Below are positions 9,782 through 24,010 of a stretch of DNA of 64,000 nucleotides, one piece after another. Location of the stretch: contig SAXG01000027.1 in the NCBI GenBank assembly GCA_012932865.1, positions 1-64,000 on the forward strand. Direction: 5' to 3'. The notes beneath the pieces were generated by a model that worked only from the letters and a program-made list of their open reading frames with translations, was not told the origin of the DNA and ran no database searches. Both the position numbers and the translations under genes were made by a program. Each line of letters begins with the position of its first letter. Position 1 is the stretch's first letter. Origin of the DNA: Amylostereum areolatum. Taxonomy: Eukaryota; Basidiomycota; Agaricomycetes; Russulales; Stereaceae.

Positions 9782-11572
9782 ATGGCCGGTCTCCGCCCCG
9801 ACATCGAGCGATTCACGGAGGTCATCGACGGGGAGAACGTTCAAGTCATCAAACTGAACAACTTTAGCCTCGCCGACCACCTCCAATCCCTCGCCAACCC
9901 CAAAATCAAAACCAAATCAAAAACCAAATCAAAGCCCGAACCCGAACCCGACGCCTACCTCCGTCCTCCCACCTCCGGCTGCCCCGTCAACGGCCTCCCC
10001 AACGAGCTCCTCTCCTACATCTTCACCATCGGCTACGAAGCCCAGATCGATGAAAGCGACGATGACGATGACGACGATGAAGACGACGATGACGAGGAGG
10101 AGGAGGAGGAAGAGGAGGTCGACGACGATGACGACAGCGACAGCGACTACGATTCAACCGTGGACTCGGGCTCGGACGACCTCGAGCCCGAATTCCAAGT
10201 CCTCGTCTCCCACGTCTGCCAACGCTGGCGCAACGTCGCCCTCGAAACCCCCACCCTATGGACCCACGTCGACTTCACCGAAGGGCCCCCCTTCGACAAG
10301 TCCCGCGCGTACATCGCGCGCTCGAAAGAGTCCCCGCTGGACATCGACATCGACTGCACCGTGCCCGACGACGTCCTCGATCTCGACGAGGACGAGGACG
10401 AGGACGAGGACAAGGACGCCACCCCCGCCCCGGACGATCCGCAGACGATCCCCGCCTCCTCCGACGGCCGCGTCTCCCCCTCCGACCTGCCCCTCGTCCG
10501 CGACCTCCTCCTGCCCCACGTCCCCCGCTGGCGCCAGTTCGAGTTCATGGTCAACGACTTCAAAATCATGCACACCATCCTCTCCACCCTCGCCGCCGCC
10601 GGCCCCGCCCCCCAGCTCAAGGCCCTCCTCCTCTACCACTACGAAGACGTCGAGGCCTACGACGTCTTCCGCCCCGCCGAACTCCGCGCCCCCGCCCTCG
10701 CCCCCTTCGGCGGGATCGCCCCCGCGCTCACCCACGTCGCGCTCTGGGGCGTCCACGTCGACTGGGACGCCTGCCACTTCCTCTCCGGCTTGGACGAGCT
10801 CGAACTCGCGTACCACACCTACGACGTGCGCCCGTCCTACCCGACCTTCCTCTCCATCCTCCGCGCCAGCCCCGCCCTCCGCACCCTTACCCTCTGCCTC
10901 TCCGGCCCCGCCGGCACCCCCCAGGACTGGCCCGACCCCGCCCCGGACCCGGTCGTCCTCCCCTCGGTCGAAAACCTCGTACTCGCGTTCCACGAACTCC
11001 CCTACATCACCGCCCTCCTCCGCCGCCTCCACTTCCCGAGCGTCACCAGCCTCGCGCTCGACTTCGACGACGAGGACTACGGCCCGCTGCTCGATCAGCT
11101 CGCGCAAGCGCCCCCCGCGACCGGCGCGCGCCCGCTGCTCGAGGGCCTCCGCGCGCTCAAGCTGTCCGGCATGCAGTGCGGCGACGCCGCCGTCGCCCGG
11201 TTCTACGCCGCGCTGCCGAACCTGACCACGCTCAACCTCAACTGCCGGCACCTGCCCCCGGCGTTCGTCGCGCAGCTCGCGCCGGCGGACGCGGACGCGG
11301 ACGACCCGACGAAGCTCGTGCTGCCGAGCCTGGAGATGCTGACGACGACGGGGGTGCGCGGGGTGGAGATGCGGGCGCTGGTGGAGGCGCGGCGGGCGCG
11401 GCCGTTGAAGCGGGTGCTGATGGAGCGGGAGGACGACGTGGCCGAGGCGGACGAGGCGTGGCTGCGCGCGCGCGTGGACGAGTTCGGGTTCTTCGAGGGG
11501 TCCGAGGACGAGAGCGAGGACGACGAGCTCGCGCTGGAGGACGTCGATTCGGACTCGGACGAAGGGGAGTGA
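9782..11572 (+). CDS. F-box / leucine-rich-repeat protein with acidic insert
   Basis: An intronless 596-aa reading frame starts at the ATG at 9782 (CACAATGG context). The F-box reads CPVNGLPNELLSYIFTIGYE, then is broken by a run of about 40 acidic residues (10057-10150), and resumes as VLVSHVCQRWRNVALETPTL. This is a typical fungal substrate-adaptor F-box for SCF ubiquitin ligases. The middle and C-terminal parts show irregular leucine-rich repeats (LRTLTLCLSGPAG, LRALKLSGMQCGDAAV, LTTLNLNCRHLP). A second acidic tail ends the protein. Third codon positions are almost all G or C, more extreme than in neighbouring genes, which also produces a long antisense open frame. The substrate is unknown. 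Confidence 0.85.
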   Translation: MAGLRPDIERFTEVIDGENVQVIKLNNFSLADHLQSLANPKIKTKSKTKSKPEPEPDAYLRPPTSGCPVNGLPNELLSYIFTIGYEAQIDESDDDDDDDEDDDDEEEEEEEEVDDDDDSDSDYDSTVDSGSDDLEPEFQVLVSHVCQRWRNVALETPTLWTHVDFTEGPPFDKSRAYIARSKESPLDIDIDCTVPDDVLDLDEDEDEDEDKDATPAPDDPQTIPASSDGRVSPSDLPLVRDLLLPHVPRWRQFEFMVNDFKIMHTILSTLAAAGPAPQLKALLLYHYEDVEAYDVFRPAELRAPALAPFGGIAPALTHVALWGVHVDWDACHFLSGLDELELAYHTYDVRPSYPTFLSILRASPALRTLTLCLSGPAGTPQDWPDPAPDPVVLPSVENLVLAFHELPYITALLRRLHFPSVTSLALDFDDEDYGPLLDQLAQAPPATGARPLLEGLRALKLSGMQCGDAAVARFYAALPNLTTLNLNCRHLPPAFVAQLAPADADADDPTKLVLPSLEMLTTTGVRGVEMRALVEARRARPLKRVLMEREDDVAEADEAWLRARVDEFGFFEGSEDESEDDELALEDVDSDSDEGE

Positions 11573-11792
11573 GGGTTGCGGGACGGGGAGAGCGGTTAAG
11601 TACAAGCATGTTAATGTACGAGGAGATAGAATAGGTACAGGCGCCGCGGCGACGCAGAAACAGAGACCTAGATGACGGGGATAGATGGTACACGTAGCGA
11701 GTATATGTGTGTATAAAAATGGAAGCAGCTCATGATGAAGCACGACAAACGATCCAGCCTGTGCCCGTCCAGCTCGATCGCAAGGCCAACGA

Positions 11793-11808
11793 CCCCCCCC
11801 CCCCCCCC
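11793..11808. repeat. Poly-C run of 16
   Basis: Sixteen consecutive C on the plus strand, near the 3' end of the minus-strand membrane-protein gene. Length error here is likely in any sequencing method. Confidence 0.9.
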
Positions 11809-11810
11809 AA

Positions 11811-12792
11811 ACTCACGACCCTTCCCCGCGATACGGCAGCTCCGCCACGCCCAGCACCATCTCCGGCAACTCCCCCTCCTCCTCCCCGGACACATCGCTA
11901 TGTATGCTCTTCACCTTCCCCCTCGGAGCGCCGCCGCGCGCGCGCCGCGGATCCGGCATGGCGACGAACACGGAGACTTGCATGGCGTCCGGCGGGGCCG
12001 GGAGGGGGGGATCGGGATCGGAGGCGGGCGGGGAGGCGGGGCTGGAGGCGCGCGCGCGCGCGCGCGCGCGAAGGGGGGGAGAAGACGGCGGAAGAGGGGA
12101 GCGCGCGGCCGCGGGGGATCGTGCGGCTGCGGCGGCGTCGATCCCTCCGCCGTCGCCGTCCTCTGCGCGGACGCGCGAAAGAGCGGCATCGCGGAGATAG
12201 GCTGCACAAGCGACGCCCCCCCACCACCGCAGGAAAGAAACGAGCGTTCGTCAGACACCAAAGCAAGCCGATGTTAAGGGGGGGGGTGGAGAAAGAGCGC
12301 ACCATGATGTCCGCCCAGCGCGCGCCGGTGGGCGTCCCCACGCACGCCTCCCACATCCGCGGTTTCGCCCCGAAGTCGCGGCGGCGGGCGCCGTAGGCGG
12401 CGGGGACGTCGTCCGGCGCGAGCACGCCGGCGAGGATGGCCTCTTCGACGCGCCGGCGGAAGCGCCGGCGGAGCAGGAACGAGCGGAGGATGATCGCGGA
12501 GGAGACGCAGAGGAGGAGGAGGAGCGTCGCGAGGAACGTGAATCTGCGGGGCGTTTCGGGGGCGGGGTCAGGTTTCGCGGGGAGATGCGAGCGAGAGAAG
12601 AAGGGGGGAGGGGAGAGGGGAATGTTTCACGCACAGGTAAAGCGAAGAAGAGGCCCCGCCGCCGCCGCCGCCGCCGCCGCCGCCCCCGGACCCCGCTGTT
12701 TGCGTCGCGGAGGGGTCGGCGGAAAAAAGACCGGCGATGACCGGACCGCCCTGCGTCGTGGTCGATGGCGGTGGGGAGGTCGTCGAGGACAT
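11811..12792 (-). CDS. Single-pass membrane protein, unknown function
   Basis: The first exon begins MSSTTSPPPSTTTQGG and contains a Gly run encoded by a GCC-type repeat (12657-12683). After an intron (about 12549-12634) the second exon starts FTFLATLLLLLCVSSAIIL, one transmembrane helix. It is followed by the basic stop-transfer FLLRRRFRRRVEEAI, then VLAPDDVPAAYGARRRDFGAKPRMWEACVG. A third segment after an intron (about 12202-12303) begins PISAMPLFRA. The probable C-terminus reads MQVSVFVAMPDP and GELPEMVLGVAELPYRG in another frame. I recognise this layout as a recurring basidiomycete protein of unknown function. The change of frame lies around a (GC)n tract at 12048-12070, so it could be a missed intron or an indel. 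The 3' end is uncertain. Confidence 0.6.
12048..12070. repeat. (GC)n tract inside a coding region
   Basis: About 23 nt of alternating G and C in the last coding segment of the membrane-protein gene, at the place where its reading frame changes. Confidence 0.85.
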
Positions 12793-13145
12793 GGTGGGAG
12801 CGTGGATGAGGACCAGGCTGGGAGTCGGACGAGTCGGACTCCGACTGCGCTCCGCTGGGTCACGTGAAGTATCGGTCGTGGCTCGGACCCCCTTTCGCTT
12901 TTCGCACACAGGAGATCTATGTATACCCTTCTAAAACTTCTTCATTTCATTGTCGTACCCACGCGTATGCACCCAGATTGTAAAAGAGACGAGGGAAAGG
13001 AGATATGGGGAGAATTAGTGCTGCGTATGTAATCGGGGGTCCGAATCGCTGGCGGTAAGTATTACAGAAGGCCCCAGCTCGGCGGAGACGGAAGATAGGA
13101 TGTGTGTGTGCGGTCATTAAGTAGTTAGAATGGGACGTGGACGGG
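12793..13145. other. Intergenic
   Basis: This lies between the membrane-protein start (minus strand) and the stop codon of the TCP11-family gene. Nothing was recognised. Confidence 0.4.
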
Positions 13146-13718
13146 TCACGGCGCCCCCGCCCCGAACCCGTCCTGCTCGTACACGGACTGGTACACGTTC
13201 AGATGCAAGATCGCGAGCTTCGCCAGCCGCTCCGTCAACTGGCGCACCTCGGGCCCGAGCGCCTCGAGCCCGGTCGCGGTCGCGGGCGCGAGGGGCGCGA
13301 CGGGGCGCGCGGGCGCGAACGGGACGTCGTTCCCGCGCATGACGACGGTGTGCACGAGGAGGTCGAAGACGGCCTCGCGCAGGCGGTTCCGGAGCATGTC
13401 CGCGAGCGGGGAGTCGAGGCGGAGGTGCGAGTCGCTCCAGCTCTCCGCGAGCGCGAGCAGGCCCGGTTCGGGCGCGGTCGCGGGGGAGCCGGGGGCGCGC
13501 CCCCGACGCACCTCGGACGCGCGGGCGGCGACTTGGAGCACGACGGCGCGCACGCCCCGCGTCCAGGGTTCGACCTCCGCGTCGTCCGCGTGCGGCGGGT
13601 GGTGGGGGCAGGGGGCGCGTACGGGGAGGAAGCAGCGGCCCATGTTGGTCGGGGCGAGTTCGAGGATCTCGCGTTTGATGCGCTGCGTGTGGGCGTCGTC
13701 CGAGGCGGGATCCCGTTT

Positions 13719-13751
<33 letters not shown>

Positions 13752-15569
13752 TGCACCTTTTGCGGGGGACGCGCAGAGGAGTTGGCGGTAGAGCATGAGG
13801 AGCATGTAGAGGGTGGTGAGGTCCGCGGCGTCTTTGGTGAGTTGAACGAGGCGGGCGTGATCGAGGTAGAGGGTTTCGGGGTAGCCGGGCAGGTGGGTTT
13901 CGAACGGGGTCGGTTCGCGGGAGGAGGCGGAGAGGGTGGGGGCGGAGAGGGGAACGGGCGAGGGCGGGGTGAAGACGAGGTCGATCATGCCCCGGAGGGT
14001 GGAGAGCACGACGCGGGTGCGGCGGGTGAGCGAGTCGTAGGGCAGGGGCCGTGCGGGGTATGCGAGGTTGTACCGAGCGGAGGTGAGACGCTGGTGGCCG
14101 AGAGCGAGCCACTGCTGAGTGATGGCGAGGGAGACCTGACCCTTGCTGCGGCGTTCGTTGAACACGCGGAGCTCGAACCGGGGCGAGGACTGGATGATGT
14201 GGGATCGAAGGGTCTGCATGTGGTGATTGGCCACGTCCTGGGGGGGGGAGGGGGGGGAGAGATGAGGTGGTGGACGGGGAGAGGAGGAGGATTGTGGGCG
14301 CTCACCAGCTTCATGAGCTCGAGGATCTCGAAGCAGAGACGAATGGCGTGAACGGCGTCAGCCTTGGTACCCGGGGCCCCCGGGGCACACCTTTTGGCCT
14401 TGTGGACCATGAGGTCGATCATGGGGTCGCGCATGGGGGCGCAGTGGGACTTGAGGATTTCGCCGATGACCTGGAAGGTTCCGGAGGGGTCGAAGAGGGC
14501 GTGGGCGAGTTCCTGCTGGATGAGGTCGGGATCGAGGAGGGAGCGAATGCGGCGAGCGTGTTGGGCGTTCTGCTCCTGGCACTGGGCGTAGGTTTTGTTG
14601 CGGTTGGAGGAGTTGAGGAAGGAGGGGCGTTGGGGGTTGAGGATGGAGATGAGGACGGTTCGGAGTTCTTGGACGAGGGGTTTGATGCGGGAGGGCATTC
14701 GGAGGGTGAGCCTGCGGCGTTGGGGGAGGCAGGCGATGACGGGATCTGCGGGGGTGGCGGGCACGCGCTTGCAGACGCAGACGCAGGGCATGGGGCGACC
14801 GTCGAGATCGAAGGTGACGCAGGTGCAGCCGGTGCGGAGTTCGAGTTCGACGGCTTTCCAGTAGGTGTGGGCCTGATCACGTTTACGGCGGCTGGAAGAA
14901 GCGCGGAAGGTGAGGCCGGAATCGAAGAGAAAGTCGTGTCCTGGAGAAGGGTGTGTGAGAGGGGGAAAGGGGGCAAGGGAACACGTGGGGGAGCGTACGG
15001 AGTTGAGGGTTGCGCATGATGGCGTCGAGGTCGAGCTCTTTGAGGGAGTCCATGTTGATGGTGGGGAAGCGGAGGGGGATGTGGGGGGAACAAGGGTCGA
15101 TGGGGATGACGACGGGGGGGAGGGCGGACGAGCGGTCGGACGGGGAGAGGAGGAGGGGGGCGGGGGCGGGGGCGACGAGGCGGGTTTGTCCGGAGTGGGA
15201 GGTCATCCAACGCCAGCTGGTGCCGTTGAGGGATTGGAGGGCGGTAAGGAGGTCATGGGTGCGGCGGGAGCGAGAACGGTTGGGCGGGTTGAGCGGGGCG
15301 GGGGACGGGGGGCGGGAGGGAGCACGGATGCGGGGGCGTTTTCGAGAGGGGGAGGGAGAGTCGGGAGGGAGTCCGGGGGAGGCGAGGGAGGGGAGCGGGG
15401 AGGAGTCCTCGGGCGAGGGCATGGGGGAGCTGTCGCCGAGGGAGGTGCGGGGGGGAAACCAGTTCGGGGCAGAGTCGATCGAGAGCCGGGGCGGGTTCTC
15501 CTCAGACGGGTCCTCTTCCTGCTCCGCTGCTTTGCGTTTTCTGGCGAGGGACGGGAGGAGAGGGTCCAT
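13146..15569 (-). CDS. T-complex 11 (TCP11/Sok1) family protein
   Basis: Three exons (15569-14999, 14940-14306, 14237-13146) join without a frame problem to 765 aa. The N-terminal 180 residues are Ser/Pro-rich with an RKRAAEQ-like basic patch. The TCP11 domain then starts around DQAHTYWKAVELE and includes RMPSRIKPLVQELRTVLISI, QELAHALFDPSGTFQVIGEI, LKSHCAPMRDPMIDLMV, FELRVFNERRSKGQVSL and LVQLTKDAADLTTLYMLLML. The yeast member Sok1 acts in cAMP/PKA signalling. That is family knowledge and not shown here. A poly-Pro run (near 13720-13750, encoded by a GGC repeat) interrupts the C-terminal half. Length and intron phases are consistent, and the ATG follows a TATA-like box closely. Confidence 0.88.
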
Positions 15570-15610
15570 GAAGGGGATAAGGGAGAGGGCAAGGGAAGGA
15601 AGCGGGCAGA

Positions 15611-15617
15611 TATATAA
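15611..15617 (-). promoter_or_regulatory. TATA-like box of the TCP11-family gene
   Basis: TATATAA on the plus strand (TTATATA on the minus strand), about 42 nt upstream of the ATG at 15569. Confidence 0.35.
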
Positions 15618-17035
15618 ACGGGCGGGCGTGCAGCCCAACTCTGTTGCATCTTGCTCGAGATGCGACAAGCACGAGGCCCGCGTTTTCACTTTCACACTCT
15701 ACTCCTCCCTGTTTTTTTTTTGTGTCTCACCGCGGTGCTGGAACAACGCCGACGGTCGGTCTGCAGAGCGCTCTCCTGCTCGCTTTGTCCTCCTTTTTCA
15801 CCCCTTCTGACAGTCCCTGCTGCTTTCTTCTCCGCCTCGTGTCTCCCACGATGCACTTGCTCCCGGTACTAAATCCCCCTGCTACGGCCTGCATAGCGTA
15901 CGCCACTCCGGCACCGTTGTCCCGCGCGACCGTAGTCGTCGGCCATCCCGCCGCCGTTCCCCCTCGTGCCCGCTTATCGCCCTCCACCCGTTCCCCCGGT
16001 TCACCGCAGACGTCGGTCGGCGCTGTCCCCGCTCCTTCTCCGGCGCTTTCTTTCTCCAAGGACCCACAGCCGTCTACACGCACGTCATCCTCTCTAACGC
16101 ACCCTCCACGCGCGCCATTCTCTCCCCCCACCTCTCTTAGCACACGAGTAGCACCATCGCATATACCTTCCCCCACCGACAAATCAATTATTCCCCCTTT
16201 TTTGCCTCCGTATCTCTGAACCCTCCGGCTGTCGGTCGATCCCGCACCCACGCGCACAACTCCCCCGACGACGATCCCCGACAAATACGCTCACAGCCGC
16301 CTCCCCTCCTGGCCTGCCCCGCGCCCCGCCCGCCTCGCCTTTCTGACGCGTCCACCACGTGCCCGCCGCCCCCCCACCGTCGATCGCTCGACCAAGTAAC
16401 CCTTGGTATACGTATGCACCAGATCGGATCCTTCGCATGACTTGCCTGCATACACGTACCCGATCCAGCTGGATCCCCCCCACTCGCCACGTAAAATACT
16501 GTACCGTCGGGCGTGGCTTCTTCACCCTTGGGTGTCAGTCGGTACTGCACCCGCCCTACCTTGTGTTTCAAACACGGGGGCGGCCCCCGGCCTCCCTCCG
16601 TCCCTCGCCCGCCCTCCATCTCACTCATCCTTGTGTTCCAGTCACCTCCCCCACCGCCTCCCACCGGTGCATGTTTCGAAATGCAGGCAGGTTCGTTGCG
16701 TGAGATTCGAGCCTTTGTGTTCTGTACGTACCGCTTCCTCGATTCCATAAAAATGCATCTTCCTGGTGCGTTGTTCCCAATACGAACGGCTCTCCCCCAC
16801 CAACGGCGGCGGGCGCCCGCGGAGAACAACGACAATGATCACAACAACGGAGCGTCGTCACAAAGGAAACACGTTCGACGAGAATGAGTGTGAGAGACGG
16901 AACAGACTTCGTGAACACAATCGAGTAATACTAAAGTATGAGAGGCCGGAGCACAACAACAGACCGCGTACGCAGAAAGAACAGCGTTCCTTTCCTTTCG
17001 TTTTCGACTTCCCTTTGAATAAATCCCCCCAGCCT
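15618..17035. other. Intergenic, no gene recognised
   Basis: The sequence is C/T-rich. Plus-strand open frames (15644-16219, 16359-16887) have proline/serine-rich products without domains. It includes the 3' flank of the V-ATPase gene. Confidence 0.4.
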
Positions 17036-19247
<2,212 letters not shown>

Positions 19248-19466
19248 GGTGCTCGCGCTGTTCGTAGGTGTGTCGTGTAGATGGAAGAGGTATTAGGGTC
19301 GTCGACCTCGACGGATGGCGGATGGCGCTCCCGGAAACAAATTCGGTCGATTTTCTCACGGCTGCTTTCTGCCGCACCGCCGACTGGGTGGCACCGATCG
19401 GTGCTTTGAAGTACAGTATTTATTTTTTCCACGTCCATCCACTCGCTCGCCCTAATTTCTACACTC

Positions 19467-22400
19467 TTATAAAAGTAGCTGTATCACCTGCTGTGAGGCT
19501 GCGCGGACGGTCTCAAGATCATCCGACATCCTGAGTCGAAGATAAGGTGGATGAGCTTCATTGACATCGAAGGTAGAAAAGGCGCACCACTCCGTTTCGG
19601 CCAGAAGCTCCTCCGCCTCGTCGGTATCTCTATCCAAGTCCCTCGTCTGAAGCGTCAGATACAAGTGCTCGGCGGTATCCCCGCGGACCTCGTCCCAATG
19701 TAAGCGTTTCCCGCATGGCAGGGCCAGAGAGCGGTCTAACTCACCCGCGGATATTCGTGAGTCAAGAAGTCGGCGAAGCAGGGTACACATGTTGCGTAAA
19801 GTTGGGGCACACTCAGTAGGTTGACGGCCCTGAGAGGAATTAGAAAAATCCAGGCGAATAGGGGGGGCGGGCAGTTTACGTCTTCATGGACTCGTGTATT
19901 CTGTGGACGCTCTTCAGCCTCGACGCGCCCCGTGTGGTGATGGATAATAGCGCCTGCAGGCTGAAGGATCGTCGGTACAACCCCGACGAAGAAGGGGGGA
20001 GGTCGGCACACCTTTTCAGCCCTTCTGCGTCGCTGGCGAGAGGCGTCAGAGCCTCGGCCTCCAATAGCACGTTGAACATTTGCAGAACCGGGAGGACGTT
20101 GTTGTTTGATCCTAGGTTGGACTTCGCGCGCGATATAAGATATCCCGCGAACTTTCGCTGGTCGATGGTGCCGTCCACCGCGACTACAGGTAGCTTCTGG
20201 ACGTAGGCTATCAGACTGTTGGCGACAGGGCGTTGCTAGACATGGATGAGAACATATGGGTGAAGGCATAGCGAAGCCACCCACAGTGCTATCTGTCTTG
20301 CTGCTGATACTCAACAATAAACCGGCCATGACATCGAGCCAGTACTCCTTGACTTCTAAGAGCCGCATGGCACGAGGGAATAGCCAGCTGCTGTCTTGCC
20401 ATCCCCAGGTTTCCATGTTGTCACTAAGGCCAGGGTAAGCCCTCACGTTTATCAACGCTTGGATGGGGACGAACCCGATGAATAATGACTTCAAAAGGCC
20501 TTCGCCTTGAATCCGCCATGCCTCTGCATTCGGCACAGATGGCAAAGGCTCGTTCAACAGGGCTACCACCTGTTCACCAGCCTGCTGACGGACGTTGTCC
20601 AGCCGCTCAATGCCCTGCTTGAGGATCCCGGACACGGCAGCATGGTACTTCCCCGGCGGGAAATATTCAGCAAAATTATCGATGTGATGGGCATTGCGGA
20701 ACATGATGGCGGTGAATCTGCTCAAGCCTTGAACGCAGGTGATACGGACCCAAGAGCCGACGTCACCGCGCTCGTCGACACTGTAATCCTCAAGGCCGGA
20801 TATCAAGGCGTCAAATAGGGAGTGTATCTCACTCGGGGCTAGGACTGCGAGCAGTCAGTCTACGCACGCGGACTGTGACGACAAGATCTCACGAGATTGT
20901 ATCTTGCCTACAACGCAGCCCAAGATTTGAGTGATTGACGCGTAGAAATTCCGTCGTGCTTCTACGTTGGACATCCGTTTTGGAGACTTGCAGAAACGGA
21001 AAAGTCAGCCAGACATTCTTTCGCAAGACTGGGGCCCTTACAATCTTGTTCACAGACCGCAAAAGACAAGCAATTGCGTCCTTCAAGCCGTGGTCGTGCG
21101 CAGTATAATCCAGTGCTCCAATCAAACGTGCAAGGCTCTGTTGCACACCCGGTGAGCCCTCCTGGAAGTCTCGGATCGACGTGCCGGAGCGACGACGATT
21201 GGTTTATTATCATATAAGAGTGAAAGTGAAGACTCATCTCTGGAGGACCGCAGAACAATCTACGAGCCTGCTGATTTGACCCATGGCCGAGGAGGCCGCT
21301 TCTTGCACTGGCACTGCCCGATGCTTCAACCCGATATCAATAATCTTCCGCCAATGCGGGACAGACGACCCATTCTCGAGCTGAATCTCGTGAACCGTGA
21401 TGCTCTGAGCAATAAGATGGCAGGCCGCCGCTGTGATGAGCTCCTGGCGGGGTGATTGTATCGTATCGAATGGTACATCTGCGAGGAAAGTGAACAACTG
21501 TCGTAGGATTAGAACATTCGACATCAATAGCGAACGCGGTGAATGGGGCGAACAGCTTTTCTGTGTTCCTCCAGATTGTGGTGATCCAGATTGGTTTGGC
21601 GGAACTCTGCTGCAAGTTCGGTCATGGCAAGCAAGGCGCCATGAATGTCTGAGAAGTCTGAAGTCGAAAGAAGAGGACGCTGTCCGAGTAGCTTTAGTAG
21701 AAGTGGCAGGCAGGCATAAGAAGCATGCTTACGATACGACGGGAACATTCGGGGCCCAGTGTGGGTAACTCTTGCTTGCATATTTCTCGCAGTGATTGGG
21801 CACCAAGTTGTCTCATCGAAGAATCCCAGTGGCGTAAGGTAACGTTCAAAAGATGGTCGATCAGATACGGACGGTAAAATTCATGTCTGGAAGGTGTAAG
21901 CCAGAGGTCAACGATGACTCAAGGAGAGACTTACTCGGCCGTCTGTACTGCCGCCGTGAGGAATGCATTTCTACGGACGCCAACCATGAAGAAGTCGGTC
22001 TTCCGCAAGACATCGATTCCGTGGGGGAACAAGCTCTATAACAACAAACATGAGTAGAGAGCCCTGATGATCAAAACATTGGACATACCGTACGCCCGAC
22101 ATACTCTTGGAAAGTTGCGCTAGCAGCCCTGCGAATGTGCACTTCCCTGTCGTATACGGACACAACTACCAGTTTCTTAGCAAGCACTTCAGAGAAAGGT
22201 TCTAGGACGGAAGGACTGTAGGATCTTGCAAGCGACCAGAGTACGTAGGCAGCCGAATCTCGTACACTTGAACCGATCGAGTGCGCGCCCTTGCGGATGT
22301 CGAATAAAAGTGCCTGTTCGACAGAAGGATTAGCGGGCCAGCAAGGTGCATGGCGTAAGTGGATCATTTACTTTAATCATCCAGTCGGTGAGCGTGCCCA

Positions 22401-24010
22401 GGGACTCGTTTGGTACGAGACCTCTGCGGGCCAACTCTGCGCATACAAGGCAGGCACCTTGCCAGGTAGACTCGGCGATTGCAGGCATGTCGTAAAGAGA
22501 TGCGACACCTATTGAATGAATGGTAAAAAGGTTGATTGCAGTGTCGACGACTTGATCGATAAACTCTGGAGGTAATCGCTCCGATATGCGTGCAATTGCC
22601 TTGGCAGAGGCCCATCGAACGATCGTATCCTAAGTGTGCTGCTGTGTGAGGATCAATAAGAACACTGATGTCTAAGTGTCTTACCCTGTCTTGTAAGCCA
22701 GGGAAAAGATCTTCGAGGACAGACTCTATCTCCTCTGGTACATCTGCATCCTCTTCCGAAAGCGGAGGATGAGATTGTTCATGTCCCGTTGTCGTAAGTA
22801 CACGACCTGATATGATGGAAAGGTGAGACCTGCAATTCTGAGTAAACGGTGATGATATACCTCTCCTGCGATTGCTGATAGAGGTCGTGGGGAGAAGGCG
22901 CAGGGCAGCACGGGAGACGAGTTTGATCTTTAGCTTCCTGACAATGGCGTTGGTCATCAACAGTTTATTGCTCTCGATCAGCCTCCCCAGAGCGAGCATG
23001 GAAGGAACATGGGCCATTGCAATCTCTATCGGCGCTGTCTTCATGATCTCGCACAGTGTTTGTAGGGCCCCGATAGACTTGATGCGAAGGAAAGGACGTC
23101 AAGGTTTGATCACACGTTAAAAGTGTTAAGTACCTCGAATATATTGTGCTCTGCACGAGCTATTAAATCATTGCACCACGCCAGGAAGCCAGGGAAGCGT
23201 GAGGTAGTGTCTTTCCTGCAGCAAGGCGTATTGGTAATAAGGGCAGGGAGCGTGTTGAAAACTCGATTACCTCACATAAAACCGGGACAAAGCCAGAGCT
23301 GCACCTTCACGCTCAAGACCCGACTTTCCCAGACATTTCTTCGCTTCTGCCTCGATACTAGCCGCAGTTTCGCCCAAACGGCCTGGCTCGTCAAATTGGG
23401 AGAAGTCAAAGGGTATCATGCAAATGAGGGAGATCCACAGGAAAACCACATATTGAAGAGACCATATCAGGGAACCTTCTAGTTCATTGAGATGTCGCAA
23501 AAAGTTCAAAGCGACAGAAAGATCGGCGATTTCATGCGGGAAGAACCTGACTAAAATATGTGCTCAATAACCACACATCCAGAGTTATGGATGAACTGAC
23601 TGATCGTCTTGTAACCTCGACACTTAATGTAGTGATACAGTATGAGAGATATGCGGGAAAGGGCGCTCGCGCGTTTCGAGTCAGGCTTGTCCAGAGCCAA
23701 CGCAGAAGCATGTTCTTTCAGCTGGTCCACGACGGGAGATACCAGCTCTTCTAGAAACGGGTCCAAAAGATAGGACTGTTCCTGATATTCTGCAAGCTGG
23801 AAGAGGAGAATAAACACCATCGCAATCGGAAACTGTTCAAAGATGACATACAATCCGAAACAGAGCCCCCCTCGCAACGGCGTCATTTCTGCGCTCCTCT
23901 TCTGTGAGGTCCCTGTTCAAGTCAAACTGCAGGATGGACCTCTGTAGCTTAACAAATTCGTCGTATTTCTCAAACCTCGCGAGGATGCGAGCCTCCGCAT
24001 ATTCCTCCAT
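19467..24010 (-). CDS. Tubulin-folding cofactor D (TBCD/Alp1 type)
   Basis: This HEAT-repeat chaperone takes beta-tubulin during alpha/beta dimer assembly. The proposed start MEEYAEARILARFEKYDEF at 24010 is followed by YQEQSYLLDPFLEELVSPVV, LWISLICMIPFDFSQFD, LGRLIESNKLL, DTIVRWASAKAIARISERLP, SLYDMPAIAESTWQGACLVC, KGAHSIGSSVRDSAAYVLWS, LFPHGIDVLRKTDFF, LRHWDSSMRQLGAQ, SPKRMSNVEARRN, SLFDALISGLEDYSVDERGD and VGSWVRITCVQGLSRF. The end reads EAEELLAETEWCAFSTFDVN. About 18 short introns are needed, and nearly all have clean GT...AG borders. One junction near 21231-21242 shows ATGAGT where a GT donor is expected, and the junction near 20276 fits only with a weak donor. The domain content is complete and no frameshift is needed. 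Confidence 0.93.

Noticed and set aside
10256..11743. Open frame of about 495 codons antisense to the F-box gene
   Set aside because: It is a mirror of the very high GC at third codon positions. The product is a Gly/Arg/Val/Glu-rich string without domains, while the sense strand has a clear F-box.
12657..12683. GCC repeat as a possible regulatory repeat
   Set aside because: It is coding and gives the poly-Gly stretch in the first exon of the membrane protein.
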